Part shown: one piece after another, positions 27,749 through 36,149 of the stretch
How the letters are laid out: each line of letters begins with the position of its first letter
Position numbering within the stretch: the stretch's first letter is position 1
Assembly: GCF_005849285.1 (NCBI RefSeq)
Contig: NZ_CP040517.1
Coordinates: 1,866,501-1,930,500 of the forward strand
Direction of reading: 5' to 3'
Source of the DNA: Luteithermobacter gelatinilyticus
Lineage (GTDB): Bacteria; Pseudomonadota; Alphaproteobacteria; Sphingomonadales; Emcibacteraceae
DNA length: 64,000 bases
Program-made: the position numbers and the translations under genes
The notes under the pieces: model-generated
The model's input: only the letters and a program-made list of their open reading frames with translations
Told to the model about the DNA's origin: nothing
Database searches by the model: none

Positions 27749-28000
27749 ATGTCAGCAGTGGAAAATGTCAGGGAAATTCTGAAGGCTACACTTCAAATCG
27801 GAGAGCGGGCCGACGCCCTGACTCCCGATACGCCTTTGCTCGGCAATATTCCCGAACTGGATTCCATGGCTGTGGCCATGCTCGTGACTTCCCTGGAAGA
27901 ACATTTCGATATCTTCATCGAAGATGATGAAATCAGTGCGGAAACTTTTGAAACTTTCGGGGCCCTGTGTGATTTTGTCGAAGAAAAAACCGCGGCCTGA
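27749..28000 (+). CDS. Acyl carrier protein of the exosortase A cluster
   Basis: This is an 83-residue acidic four-helix carrier protein. The phosphopantetheine attachment serine is Ser39 in P-E-L-D-S-M-A, close to the D-S-L/M consensus. The ATG at 27749 has AAGG-type ribosome binding sequence upstream. It begins a tightly spaced run with the two exosortase-associated hydrolases (26 and 11 bases apart). It presumably carries the group activated by the ligase at 23475. Confidence 0.9.
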   Translation: MSAVENVREILKATLQIGERADALTPDTPLLGNIPELDSMAVAMLVTSLEEHFDIFIEDDEISAETFETFGALCDFVEEKTAA

Positions 28001-28025
28001 TCCAGCCCAACGGGGGTGAATCCCT

Positions 28026-28901
28026 TTGCAACCTTTCTTTTTTAACAGCACCGCCGGCCAGTTATTCGGGAATTATTTCCCCGCGACCGACGACTGCGAG
28101 GCCAAAGGCGACATTCTGTTTTTCCCCCCTTTTGCCGAAGAGCTCAACCGGTCCCGCCACATGATCAGCCGTCAGGCGCGGGCCTTCAACCGCCTGGGAT
28201 ACGGCGTTCTTCTGGTGGACCTGTTCGGTACCGGCGATAGCGCCGGCAGCTATGCCGAAAGTTCCTGGGAAATCTGGATCCAGGACATGAAAACCGCCTG
28301 CGACTGGCTTGTGAACCAAAAAAGCCGGCCCATCGCCTTCTGGGCTCTGCGCAGCGGCGCCCTGCTGGCCGCCGACCTGGTTCAGCGCTACCCTCAACTT
28401 GCATGCCATCTGTTGCTTTGGGCGCCGGTCAGCCAGGGCAAGGCCTTTATCGCCCAGTTCCTGCGGATCAAGATAGCGGCAGACCTGGCCGAAACCACAA
28501 CCGGGACTAAAGACGGCGACGAAACAGAAAATGCCCCCCTTGGCACCCGCGACATGTTGGCCCTGCTGCATCAGGGCCACACGCTTGAGATCGCCGGGTA
28601 CCATCTCCCCCCCGCATTGGCTCTGCCCCTGCTGGAGATGTCTCTTACCAGCTTTGCGTTGCCGCCAGAGACTAGAATAGACTGGTTTGATGTGTCCCCA
28701 TCGCATACTGCTGGAATCAGCCCGGCGGCCCGGCGGGCCATAGAAGGCTGGCATAAACAGGGGCTCGACGCCACCGCCCACAGCGTTAAGGATGTACAGT
28801 TCTGGGCCCTTCAGGAGCCGGAATGGGCCAAAAATCTGATTGAAGAGACCTCAAAGGTCATGATGGAGATGACGGACCTATCGGAGGTGGCCTCATGTTA
28901 A
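28026..28901 (+). CDS. Exosortase A-associated hydrolase 2 (alpha/beta fold)
   Basis: This 291-residue alpha/beta-hydrolase-fold protein has P-F-A-E-E-L-N-R-S-R-H-M (the region after the first strand) and L-V-D-L-F-G-T-G-D-S, as in the hydrolase 2 family of exosortase A clusters. The nucleophile elbow reads A-L-R-S-G, with Arg where Ser normally sits, so classic esterase activity is doubtful. The start is a TTG at 28026, preceded by a GGGGGTGA ribosome binding site; no ATG fits. It lies between the ACP and hydrolase 1. Confidence 0.88.
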   Translation: MQPFFFNSTAGQLFGNYFPATDDCEAKGDILFFPPFAEELNRSRHMISRQARAFNRLGYGVLLVDLFGTGDSAGSYAESSWEIWIQDMKTACDWLVNQKSRPIAFWALRSGALLAADLVQRYPQLACHLLLWAPVSQGKAFIAQFLRIKIAADLAETTTGTKDGDETENAPLGTRDMLALLHQGHTLEIAGYHLPPALALPLLEMSLTSFALPPETRIDWFDVSPSHTAGISPAARRAIEGWHKQGLDATAHSVKDVQFWALQEPEWAKNLIEETSKVMMEMTDLSEVASC

Positions 28902-28911
28902 GGGCAAGACC

Positions 28912-29790
28912 ATGACGGAAACCGCCTTCTGCTTTAAAATCGCCGGAGACGAGGTTGTCGGCATTATTCATACCCCGGACCGGCCGACCACGGACACCGG
29001 GCTGCTGATTATTGTCGGAGGGCCGCAATACCGGATCGGCGCCCATCGTCAATATGTGCATCTGGCCCGCCATTGCGCTGCCGCCGGCATTCCGGTGATG
29101 CGCTTTGATTATCGCGGCATCGGGGACAGCACGGGCCATTATCCCGGTTTTCAACAGGTCACGCCAGATATTCATGCGGCCATTGATGAATTTCTCAACC
29201 GGTGCCCGGCCATCAGGACGGTGGCCGTCTGGGGCCTGTGTGAAGGCGCTTCGGCCTGCCTTTTGGGCACACAGGAACATCAGGCTGTCAGCCGCCTGAT
29301 ACTGGTCAATCCATGGGTCCGCTCCGACAGTGGTGAAGCCAGGGCCTATGTCAAACATTATTATCTGGCCCGCCTGAAACAACCGCAATTCTGGAACAAG
29401 CTGTTTTCCGGAAAGCTTGACCTGGGCCAGGCCATCAGGGGCTTCCTGAGCAATCTTGTCCGCATGTTCAGGCCCGCCCCCCCCCTTTCCGGCACACCTC
29501 TCCAAAAGCCGAAAACCAGTGCCACAGAAAAAACCACCGAAGATTTTTCCGCACGCATGTGTGAGGGACTGGCGCGTTTTTCCGGCCGTGTCCTACTGAT
29601 CCAGAGTGAACGGGATCTGGTCGCCCGGGAATTTGACGATTTGATCCGCCGGTCTCCCTCCTGGCGAACATTGTTCAAAACCCGCAAGATCGACAGGGTC
29701 GATATTGCCGAAACCGACCATACATTTTCCAGCGAGAAATGGCGACAGGCCGCGGCGGAAACCACCAGCCGCTGGATCCTGTCTGAGTAA
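28912..29790 (+). CDS. Exosortase A-associated hydrolase 1 (alpha/beta fold, Cys nucleophile)
   Basis: This 292-residue alpha/beta hydrolase has oxyanion region G-G-P-Q-Y-R-I-G-A-H-R-Q, D-Y-R-G-I-G-D-S, the elbow G-L-C-E-G-A-S with Cys110 in the nucleophile place, and His in T-D-H-T-F near residue 269. A Cys nucleophile is compatible with thioesterase or acyltransferase chemistry. It starts 10 bases after hydrolase 2 and belongs to the ACP-ligase-decarboxylase set. A role in releasing or transferring the ACP-bound group is inferred. Confidence 0.9.
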   Translation: MTETAFCFKIAGDEVVGIIHTPDRPTTDTGLLIIVGGPQYRIGAHRQYVHLARHCAAAGIPVMRFDYRGIGDSTGHYPGFQQVTPDIHAAIDEFLNRCPAIRTVAVWGLCEGASACLLGTQEHQAVSRLILVNPWVRSDSGEARAYVKHYYLARLKQPQFWNKLFSGKLDLGQAIRGFLSNLVRMFRPAPPLSGTPLQKPKTSATEKTTEDFSARMCEGLARFSGRVLLIQSERDLVAREFDDLIRRSPSWRTLFKTRKIDRVDIAETDHTFSSEKWRQAAAETTSRWILSE

Positions 29791-29806
29791 GGAGCAGGGG
29801 TAAAAG

Positions 29807-31561
29807 ATGGGTGGATATCTTCTTGTTTTCGGCCAGAACGGCCCGTTATCCCCGTCCCCGACGGTCCCGGAAAAATGCCTTGACGTCATGAACCGGGCGG
29901 GGTTTGCCACCCCGAAACAGCTCACCCTGCCGGGCCTTTCGCTATATTATTATGATAAACTAACCTCTCCCGGTTCCACCCTGTTTGAAACCGATACCGG
30001 CGATTTCTGCTTTTCGGTGGGGACCCTTTTTTACAAAGGATCATATGGCCGGCGGGCCTCAGAACGGCTTTATAAAGAGTTTGACCCCGAACGCCTGCTG
30101 CCGGAAACTCTGGACGGCAGTTTCACAGCATTTGTGTATAAAGGCGGCCGGCTGTATATGTTTTCTGATCCGCTGGGCACCTATCGCCAATATCATACCG
30201 CCGATCACCGGGTCTGGAGTTCCTCCTTTCTGGTGACTGTGGCCGCCGCAAAGCGCCTCACGCCCCTGCCGCAGGCAATATATGAATATGTGTTTCAGGG
30301 AGCGACCTATGGCCGCGACACCCCGTTTCAGGAAATTCATATGACTTGTGGCGAGAAGCTGTATGAGTGGAACCTCACTGCCCCCTCTCCAAGCCCTGTG
30401 ATCCGGAACCGCCCCTTCTCCCTTCCCCGGGAGGCCGGCGCCCTGTCCCGGCAAGACGCGCTTGCGGCCTGCACCGAACGTTTACAAACGCAGTTTACCA
30501 CCCTAGTAGAACATTTCGGAGACCGGATTGATACAGCCCTGTCCGGCGGATATGATTCCCGTCTGATGCTGGCTCTGCTGTTTCAGGCCGGCGCGCGCCC
30601 CCACATTCATGTTTATGGCCGCGATCAGGATCCCGACGTGCAAGTCGCCAAAGCCATTGCCCGTGGGGAAGGTTTTCCACTTTCGCATACGGACAAGTCT
30701 CACGCCCCGCGTCCCGCCCCGGAAACCTACCGGGAACTCGTTGAGCGGAACTTTTATGTCATGGACGGCCTGCCCAATGAGGGACTGTTTGACAATGGTC
30801 AGAATATCGAAACCCGCCGGGAACGGGTCGAGCACGGCAAACTGGCGCTCAACGGCGGCGGCGGAGAAATTTTCCGGGACTTTTTCCATTTGCCGGATCG
30901 TTCCTTTGAAGATCGGGATGTGGTCCGCAGCTTTTATAGCCAATATGATACGCAGGATATCACCAACATCTTTCAGGAAGACACCTATCGCGCGACGCTT
31001 GCCGCCAAAATCCGTGCTGCTCTTGGTGTTAAACAGACCCGCCTGACCCGTACCGAGGTGGAAGCCGTCTATCCCTGTTTCCGGTTGCGTTACTGGATGG
31101 GCCGGAATACTTCGCTGAATAACCGCTTTGGCCCTGCCCTCACGCCCTTTACCGATTATCAGCTTCTGAAATACGCTTTACAGGTGCCCCTGCAAGACAA
31201 ATATCACGGCGATTTCGAAGCCGCCCTGATCCGTCGGATTAGTCCGACTCTCGCCGTCTATTCTTCAGATTACGGGTATGATTTTACCGGCCCCGCCCCC
31301 TTTAGGGCACGATTGAGAAACCGGTTGGATATTCATCGGCCGATTTTTATCCGGGAACGCAGTTTTGCGCTAAAAAACCGCTTGCGTCCGCACCCGCGGC
31401 CCTGTTACCTGGACCCGACCTATGCCGGGCAGATGGTTGATTTGTCTGCCCCCGTGATGGCGGACTATTTTAACCTGAAACGGCTTCATCACCCGGAACA
31501 ACTCAATCGGGTCTACAGCCTAGAGCTGGTGATGCGATTTGCCCGTACAAAAAACGTTTAA
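29807..31561 (+). CDS. AsnB-like synthetase with non-functional glutaminase N-terminus
   Basis: This 584-residue protein is distantly related to asparagine and beta-lactam synthetases. It begins M-G-G-Y-L-L-V-F-G, so the Cys2 nucleophile is Gly. A remnant N-terminal domain remains (L-D-G-S-F-T-A-F-V-Y and S-D-P-L-G-T-Y-R-Q-Y). The PP-loop S-G-G-Y-D-S (246-251) is intact, indicating an ATP-dependent adenylation or amidation enzyme. It is the last gene of the ACP-hydrolase run and ends two bases before the convergent deacetylase gene. Substrate unknown; peptide-like bond formation on the glycan or its carrier is one possibility. Confidence 0.82.
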   Translation: MGGYLLVFGQNGPLSPSPTVPEKCLDVMNRAGFATPKQLTLPGLSLYYYDKLTSPGSTLFETDTGDFCFSVGTLFYKGSYGRRASERLYKEFDPERLLPETLDGSFTAFVYKGGRLYMFSDPLGTYRQYHTADHRVWSSSFLVTVAAAKRLTPLPQAIYEYVFQGATYGRDTPFQEIHMTCGEKLYEWNLTAPSPSPVIRNRPFSLPREAGALSRQDALAACTERLQTQFTTLVEHFGDRIDTALSGGYDSRLMLALLFQAGARPHIHVYGRDQDPDVQVAKAIARGEGFPLSHTDKSHAPRPAPETYRELVERNFYVMDGLPNEGLFDNGQNIETRRERVEHGKLALNGGGGEIFRDFFHLPDRSFEDRDVVRSFYSQYDTQDITNIFQEDTYRATLAAKIRAALGVKQTRLTRTEVEAVYPCFRLRYWMGRNTSLNNRFGPALTPFTDYQLLKYALQVPLQDKYHGDFEAALIRRISPTLAVYSSDYGYDFTGPAPFRARLRNRLDIHRPIFIRERSFALKNRLRPHPRPCYLDPTYAGQMVDLSAPVMADYFNLKRLHHPEQLNRVYSLELVMRFARTKNV

Positions 31562-31563
31562 CC

Positions 31564-32574
31564 CTATGGCTGTAAAGGAAGAGCCAGCCTGTCCCGCATC
31601 TGCAAGGGGGTGAGGGCTTCCCCGCCCAGATCATTCAGGAAAAAATCAAAAAATTCTTCCATATTGTTCAGGAAATCCTGCAACTCCCCCTCTGTGCATA
31701 CATAGGGTGATCCGCCCACCATCAGGCTGGAACTGTGGTAGGCGTAATGAAACGCAAAATGCCCAAGCCTGGCCATACGGCGGACCATGCGAATCTGATC
31801 AGCGGCAGAGATGCCTTCTGGCGTCAGAGGAATACGTTCCAGAAGGCGCAGTTTCGAAAGCACCCCGGCCATGAGGGAACGCACCCCCGACTGCCCGGCC
31901 AACCGCGGGTACAGAACGCTGCCCCACCCAGCCAGAAGGCCGTCATACCCCCGGGCGTTGGGCAGTTCCAGAAGCGTTTTTCCTGCCGCCTGGAAAAAAT
32001 AGGGTTGTGTTGGCAGGCCGCGGAAATCCGGCCCTTGGTCGTGGGAAAAGTCCGTATCCGCCACCACGCTGGCATCAATTTCATAACCAAGTTCTGCCAG
32101 GATACGCGCCGTATTCTTTCCGGCCCCATAGCGCCCGGCCTTATAGATCACTGGCCGTTGACCGAACCGTGTGGTAATCAGGTCCGTGAGGCGTTCCAGT
32201 TTGGCTTTTTCAAGACCATAGGGCAGATTGCCCGGATAGGAATTGTGCCGGTTCACCTCTTCCTCATAAGGCGGGTTGACCCAGGGATGCAGATGCGCCC
32301 CGATCAGGCAGGTTCCCGCCTCGGCCCATTCACGCAAGATGCCCACCGCGGTTTCATCTTCCGCCACGGCATAATCGACCACATAGGTGGGCACGATTCC
32401 GTAACGATGAAAAATGTCCTGGGCTTTATGCTGATGGCGGATACAGGTAACGGAACGGCTGTTGCGGTCAAAAGGCGCGCCCCAGTCAAATTCCTCTTCC
32501 GTGTCAATCACGACAATAAGACAGGGCGCCTTTTCCGGTGCCCTGGTCCTGATTGGCTGATTTTCATGAAACAT
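31564..32574 (-). CDS. Polysaccharide deacetylase family protein
   Basis: This 336-residue NodB-like protein contains V-V-I-D-T-E-E-E-F-D-W-G near the N-terminus (catalytic Asp region), I-G-A-H-L-H-P-W-V-N-P-P (metal His pair) and F-H-Y-A-Y-H-S-S-S-L late in the protein. This variant often accompanies glycosyltransferases. I take the ATG at 32574. The start overlaps the stop of the upstream small membrane protein by 11 bases, and an in-frame extension up to 32691 would run inside that gene. It is the second deacetylase of the region. Confidence 0.85.
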   Translation of the reverse strand: MFHENQPIRTRAPEKAPCLIVVIDTEEEFDWGAPFDRNSRSVTCIRHQHKAQDIFHRYGIVPTYVVDYAVAEDETAVGILREWAEAGTCLIGAHLHPWVNPPYEEEVNRHNSYPGNLPYGLEKAKLERLTDLITTRFGQRPVIYKAGRYGAGKNTARILAELGYEIDASVVADTDFSHDQGPDFRGLPTQPYFFQAAGKTLLELPNARGYDGLLAGWGSVLYPRLAGQSGVRSLMAGVLSKLRLLERIPLTPEGISAADQIRMVRRMARLGHFAFHYAYHSSSLMVGGSPYVCTEGELQDFLNNMEEFFDFFLNDLGGEALTPLQMRDRLALPLQP

Positions 32575-32761
32575 TGCGGCCTGACTTTGGTCTTGTTTTC
32601 CCGGTTTTGTTTTTTGCGGTCTGATTATCCTGCCCCCCAGCGCGGTTCTGCCTAGGGTCGAATTTTTTACTCTGCCGCGGCGCGTAATCATCTTTTTTCA
32701 CGGCAAGATACATGACGTAAAGGATCATGAAAATAAATCCCGCCATGACGATCTGGAACAT
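32564..32761 (-). CDS. Small basic single-pass membrane protein coupled to the deacetylase
   Basis: This 65-residue protein has one N-terminal membrane helix (about 3-21, G-F-I-F-M-I-L-Y-V-M-Y-L) followed by a Lys/Arg/Gln-rich cytoplasmic tail. A strong CAGGAG ribosome binding site lies 7 bases before the ATG at 32761. The stop overlaps the start of the deacetylase gene by 11 bases, so translation is probably coupled. No family is recognised. It may anchor or regulate the deacetylase (inference). Confidence 0.7.
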   Translation of the reverse strand: MFQIVMAGFIFMILYVMYLAVKKDDYAPRQSKKFDPRQNRAGGQDNQTAKNKTGKTRPKSGRNVS

Positions 32762-32906
32762 TTTTATCTCCTGAAATATTTTTCAGTATTTTTAAGACAA
32801 AGCAATTTCAAAAATGTTAACTAATAGTCTTTAATGATCAAGATGATCGTGGTGATTAAAATGATCATGACGATGCAGACCACAAACCATAACAGAAACC
32901 TGATTC

Positions 32907-34238
32907 ATGCGTGATATTTTTCTTTTTGTGATCATCTTCGGCCTGATCCCGGTCATGCTGAAATTCCCGCAAATCGGGATTCTGACCTGGTCCTGGGTAT
33001 CCTATATGAATCCGCACCGACTGGCCTATGGTTTCGCCTATGATTTCAACTTTCTGGATTATATTGCGCTGTTTGCGCTGCTGGGCATGCTTTTTTCCAA
33101 AGAAAAAAAGATTTTTCCCCGCCATCCGATCACCTATCTGCTGGCGCTTTATTTTTTCTGGGTCAGCCTGACCACCCTGTTTGCCATCAATCATGAAGTG
33201 GCCATTCCCAAATATATAACGCTGGTCAAGATTCTTCTTTTTACCTTCGCCACGCTGCTGATCATGCAATCACGGGTAAGGATCAATGCGCTGATCTGGG
33301 TTATTGTGCTGTCCATCGGCTTCTATGCCTTCAAGGGGGGCATTTTCACCATTCTGACCGGCGGCAGCGGCCGGGTGTGGGGCGCGCCGGGAAGCTTCTT
33401 TGGCGACAACAATCATTTTGCGCTTGTTCTGCTGATGATTGTGCCCATCACCATTTACCTGATCCAGGTAACGGAAGACAAACGCCTCAAGATCGGCCTG
33501 GCGGTACTGACCATGTGTGAAATTATGGCGATTTTCGGCACCCAGTCCCGCGGGGCGCTGGTGGGCATGGTCTGCATGTTCACCTTTTTCGCCTGGAAAG
33601 CCAAAAAACTCTGGATTCTGGTCATTCTGTTTCCTTTTCTTGGCGCCATTGGCTTTATGTTCATGCCGGACAGCTGGAAAGAAAGAATGGCCTCCATAGA
33701 AAGATATGAAGAAGACGCCTCGGCCCAAGGGCGGCTCACCATGTGGCGGGTGGCGATTGATGTGGCCAATGACAATCCGGTGTTGGGCGGCGGGTTCAAT
33801 GTGTTTTATGATGACGGCGTGCGCACCCAGTATCTACGTCCCGGGGAGGAGGGCCGCGCCGTCCACAGTGTGCATTTCGAGGTGCTTGGCGAACACGGTT
33901 ATGCCGGTTATCTGATTTTCTTTATGCTGGCGCTAACCACCTATCTTACCGGCAATCGGATTATTAGGGAAGCCAAAGCCAACCCCCGCTTTAAATGGTG
34001 TGGTGAACTTGCCGCCATGATCCAGATCAGTATGGTCGGCTATGCTTCGGCCGGCGCCTTTGTCAATCTGGCAACATTTGACCTGTATTATCACCTTGTG
34101 GCCATAATGGTGATGACCAGGGTAGTAATGGCCCGTGAAATGACTGCGGAAGCGGCCACAGAATACCCCAAGAACAGAACATCGGGCCTGCAACAGACAG
34201 GCTCCGCACACTCAACAGGAAAGATTGCGACAACATGA
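32907..34238 (+). CDS. Putative O-glycosylation ligase / Wzy-like polymerase, exosortase A-associated
   Basis: This 443-residue polytopic membrane protein has about ten helices. The N-terminal half (S-W-V-S-Y-M-N-P-H-R-L-A-Y-G-F-A) matches the DUF5935-type region of the exosortase A O-ligase family. The Wzy_C-type region follows, with a periplasmic loop containing W-G-A-P-G-S-F-F-G-D-N-N-H and later G-G-G-F-N-V-F and H-S-V-H-F-E-V-L-G-E-H-G. It would polymerise repeat units or ligate glycan to a carrier. It overlaps wecB by 4 bases (ATGA). Confidence 0.9.
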   Translation: MRDIFLFVIIFGLIPVMLKFPQIGILTWSWVSYMNPHRLAYGFAYDFNFLDYIALFALLGMLFSKEKKIFPRHPITYLLALYFFWVSLTTLFAINHEVAIPKYITLVKILLFTFATLLIMQSRVRINALIWVIVLSIGFYAFKGGIFTILTGGSGRVWGAPGSFFGDNNHFALVLLMIVPITIYLIQVTEDKRLKIGLAVLTMCEIMAIFGTQSRGALVGMVCMFTFFAWKAKKLWILVILFPFLGAIGFMFMPDSWKERMASIERYEEDASAQGRLTMWRVAIDVANDNPVLGGGFNVFYDDGVRTQYLRPGEEGRAVHSVHFEVLGEHGYAGYLIFFMLALTTYLTGNRIIREAKANPRFKWCGELAAMIQISMVGYASAGAFVNLATFDLYYHLVAIMVMTRVVMAREMTAEAATEYPKNRTSGLQQTGSAHSTGKIATT

Positions 34239-35338
34239 CAAAAGTTATTCATCTTATTGCGGCCGCCCGGCCCAATTTCATGAAAATCGCCCCCTTATAT
34301 CATGCGCTCAGCAAACAGGACTGGTGCACGGCAAAAATCATCCATACCGGACAACATTATGACGCCAACATGTCCGACAGCATTTTCGAGGACCTGATGC
34401 TGCCCAAACCCCATTATCACCTGGGTGTGGGCGGGGGCACTCATGCCTATCAGGTGGGCAATGTGATGATTGCCTATGAGAAAATCTGTTTGGAACAGGA
34501 ACGCCCGGACCTTCTGGTGGTGGTTGGCGACGTGAACTCCACCGCCGCCTGCGCCCAAGTGGGGGCCAAACTGCATATCCCCGTGGCCCATCTGGAAGCA
34601 GGCTTAAGAAGCGGCGACCGCCGCATGCCGGAGGAAATCAACCGGCTGGTGACCGACGCCATCAGCGACTATTTGTGGACCCCCTCCCCGGACGCGGATG
34701 AAAATTTGCGCAAAGAAGGTCATCCCGACAGCCGTATCCAGCGGGTCGGCAACATCATGATGGACAGTTTCGAACTGCTCAGAGAGCGCATTGAACGCGA
34801 AAATGCCCCGGCCCAGTTTGGACTCACCCCCGGCAAGTATGGCGTGGTGACCATGCACCGGCCGTCCAACGTAGATGAAGAAGCGACTCTGACCTCACTT
34901 ATGGAACAGATCATGGCCGTGGCGGCCAAGGTCGAGCTGCTGTTCGCCGTGCATCCACGCACCCGCAAGAATCTGGAAAAATTCGGCCTGTGGGACCGAC
35001 TTGCGGCAACATCCGGTCTGCACCTCACGGAACCGGTGAGCTATGCGCCGTTCATGAGCCTGGTGAAGGACGCCAAACTGATCATCACTGATTCCGGCGG
35101 TATTCAGGAAGAGACCACTTATCTGGGCATTCCCTGCCTGACACTCAGAGAGAATACCGAACGCCCGGTCACGGTAACAGAGGGCACCAATCGCCTCGTG
35201 CCTACGGCAGAATTGCAGCAAAATGTGGAAAAGGTGCTCGCCGGCACCTGGATCACTGGCACCAAACCCAACTTCTGGGATGGCAAAACGGCGGACCGGA
35301 TTGTAGAGATTATCCAGCGGATGTTCTTGGAAAACTGA
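34235..35338 (+). CDS. wecB: UDP-N-acetylglucosamine 2-epimerase (non-hydrolysing)
   Basis: This 367-residue cytoplasmic enzyme makes UDP-ManNAc from UDP-GlcNAc. Family motifs are visible: R-P-N-F-M-K-I-A-P near the start, H-T-G-Q-H-Y-D, H-L-E-A-G-L-R-S, V-T-M-H-R-P-S-N and T-D-S-G-G-I-Q-E-E. The gene overlaps the Wzy-like gene by 4 bases. Its presence suggests ManNAc or a derivative in the polysaccharide, although no ManNAc dehydrogenase is visible. Confidence 0.94.
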   Translation: MTKVIHLIAAARPNFMKIAPLYHALSKQDWCTAKIIHTGQHYDANMSDSIFEDLMLPKPHYHLGVGGGTHAYQVGNVMIAYEKICLEQERPDLLVVVGDVNSTAACAQVGAKLHIPVAHLEAGLRSGDRRMPEEINRLVTDAISDYLWTPSPDADENLRKEGHPDSRIQRVGNIMMDSFELLRERIERENAPAQFGLTPGKYGVVTMHRPSNVDEEATLTSLMEQIMAVAAKVELLFAVHPRTRKNLEKFGLWDRLAATSGLHLTEPVSYAPFMSLVKDAKLIITDSGGIQEETTYLGIPCLTLRENTERPVTVTEGTNRLVPTAELQQNVEKVLAGTWITGTKPNFWDGKTADRIVEIIQRMFLEN

Positions 35339-35349
35339 TCTGTTACAGC

Positions 35350-36075
35350 TTAATTTTTCACCAGTTCAGCGCATCCTTTCATTAAAGGATGCCTGAACAG
35401 GGTTATGTTTGGATTGTCTCGCAGCCACATTTCAACGGCCTTTTGTTCCCCCTCACGCACAAAATCATCAAGAAAAATATGCGCTCCTGTTTTCAGCTTC
35501 CCAAAAAGCTGTGGACCGGCAGGATATCTTGCATTCTCCGAAACAGACCAAGGCGGACCATCAACCACCAACCCGTCAAATTCAATGTCCGGCAGTTTTT
35601 CGTCAATATCATACCAGTTATAGACCTGTCCCTGCAAAGAGACTTCTGTCAACGGGGCTGTAATGACGGTCGCCCAGTCCTCCAAGTCATATTTTTTAAG
35701 ATTTTCCCGCGAGATATCCGCATACTGTGCATCATTTTCCAGGCTATAGACATGTCCCCGGCCCTTGAGCTTCATGACTTGGGCCAGAACAATGGTGGAA
35801 ATGCCCGAACTACATTCCAGGATATGATCAACATCCTCACTGGCCGCATAGTCTGCAATCAGTCGCAAGAAGTCGGGGGATGCGGCAAAGCCCATGGTGG
35901 GTGGTAGAGAACGCGGAAATTTTAATTCACGATACAAACTGTCCAGAGATTCTATGTTTCGGATGACATTTGTTGACTGTTTCCCCATCTCCTCCTGAAG
36001 CATCCAGCAAAACAAGTGAATCTTCTTAACCTTGCGCCATATTAGTAGCAAAGCTGCCAGATTAACAACGAGCAA
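35350..36075 (-). CDS. SAM-dependent methyltransferase-like protein with N-terminal membrane helix
   Basis: This 241-residue protein has a Rossmann-like methyltransferase core: I-L-E-C-S-S-G-I-S-T-I-V-L-A (motif I, with the E-x-G-x-G pattern relaxed), V-Y-S-L-E-N-D for the ribose-binding acid, and F-D-G-L-V-V-D-G-P-P-W. It resembles class I families of the Methyltransf_24 kind found in glycan clusters. A short hydrophobic stretch starts the protein. If Met25 (at 36003) is the start, that stretch is lost. It converges with wecB. Confidence 0.65.
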   Translation of the reverse strand: MLVVNLAALLLIWRKVKKIHLFCWMLQEEMGKQSTNVIRNIESLDSLYRELKFPRSLPPTMGFAASPDFLRLIADYAASEDVDHILECSSGISTIVLAQVMKLKGRGHVYSLENDAQYADISRENLKKYDLEDWATVITAPLTEVSLQGQVYNWYDIDEKLPDIEFDGLVVDGPPWSVSENARYPAGPQLFGKLKTGAHIFLDDFVREGEQKAVEMWLRDNPNITLFRHPLMKGCAELVKN

Positions 36076-36149
36076 AAAAAAATATAAGAATTTCCATATT
36101 CCCCCCCTTTGTTGGTGATTAAAATAATTTAATGCACGGAATGAAAATA

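Noticed and set aside
32821-32880. Clustered GATGATC/ATGATCA words as a CRISPR-like or iteron array
   Set aside because: Spacing is irregular and the copies differ; too short to support a defined array.
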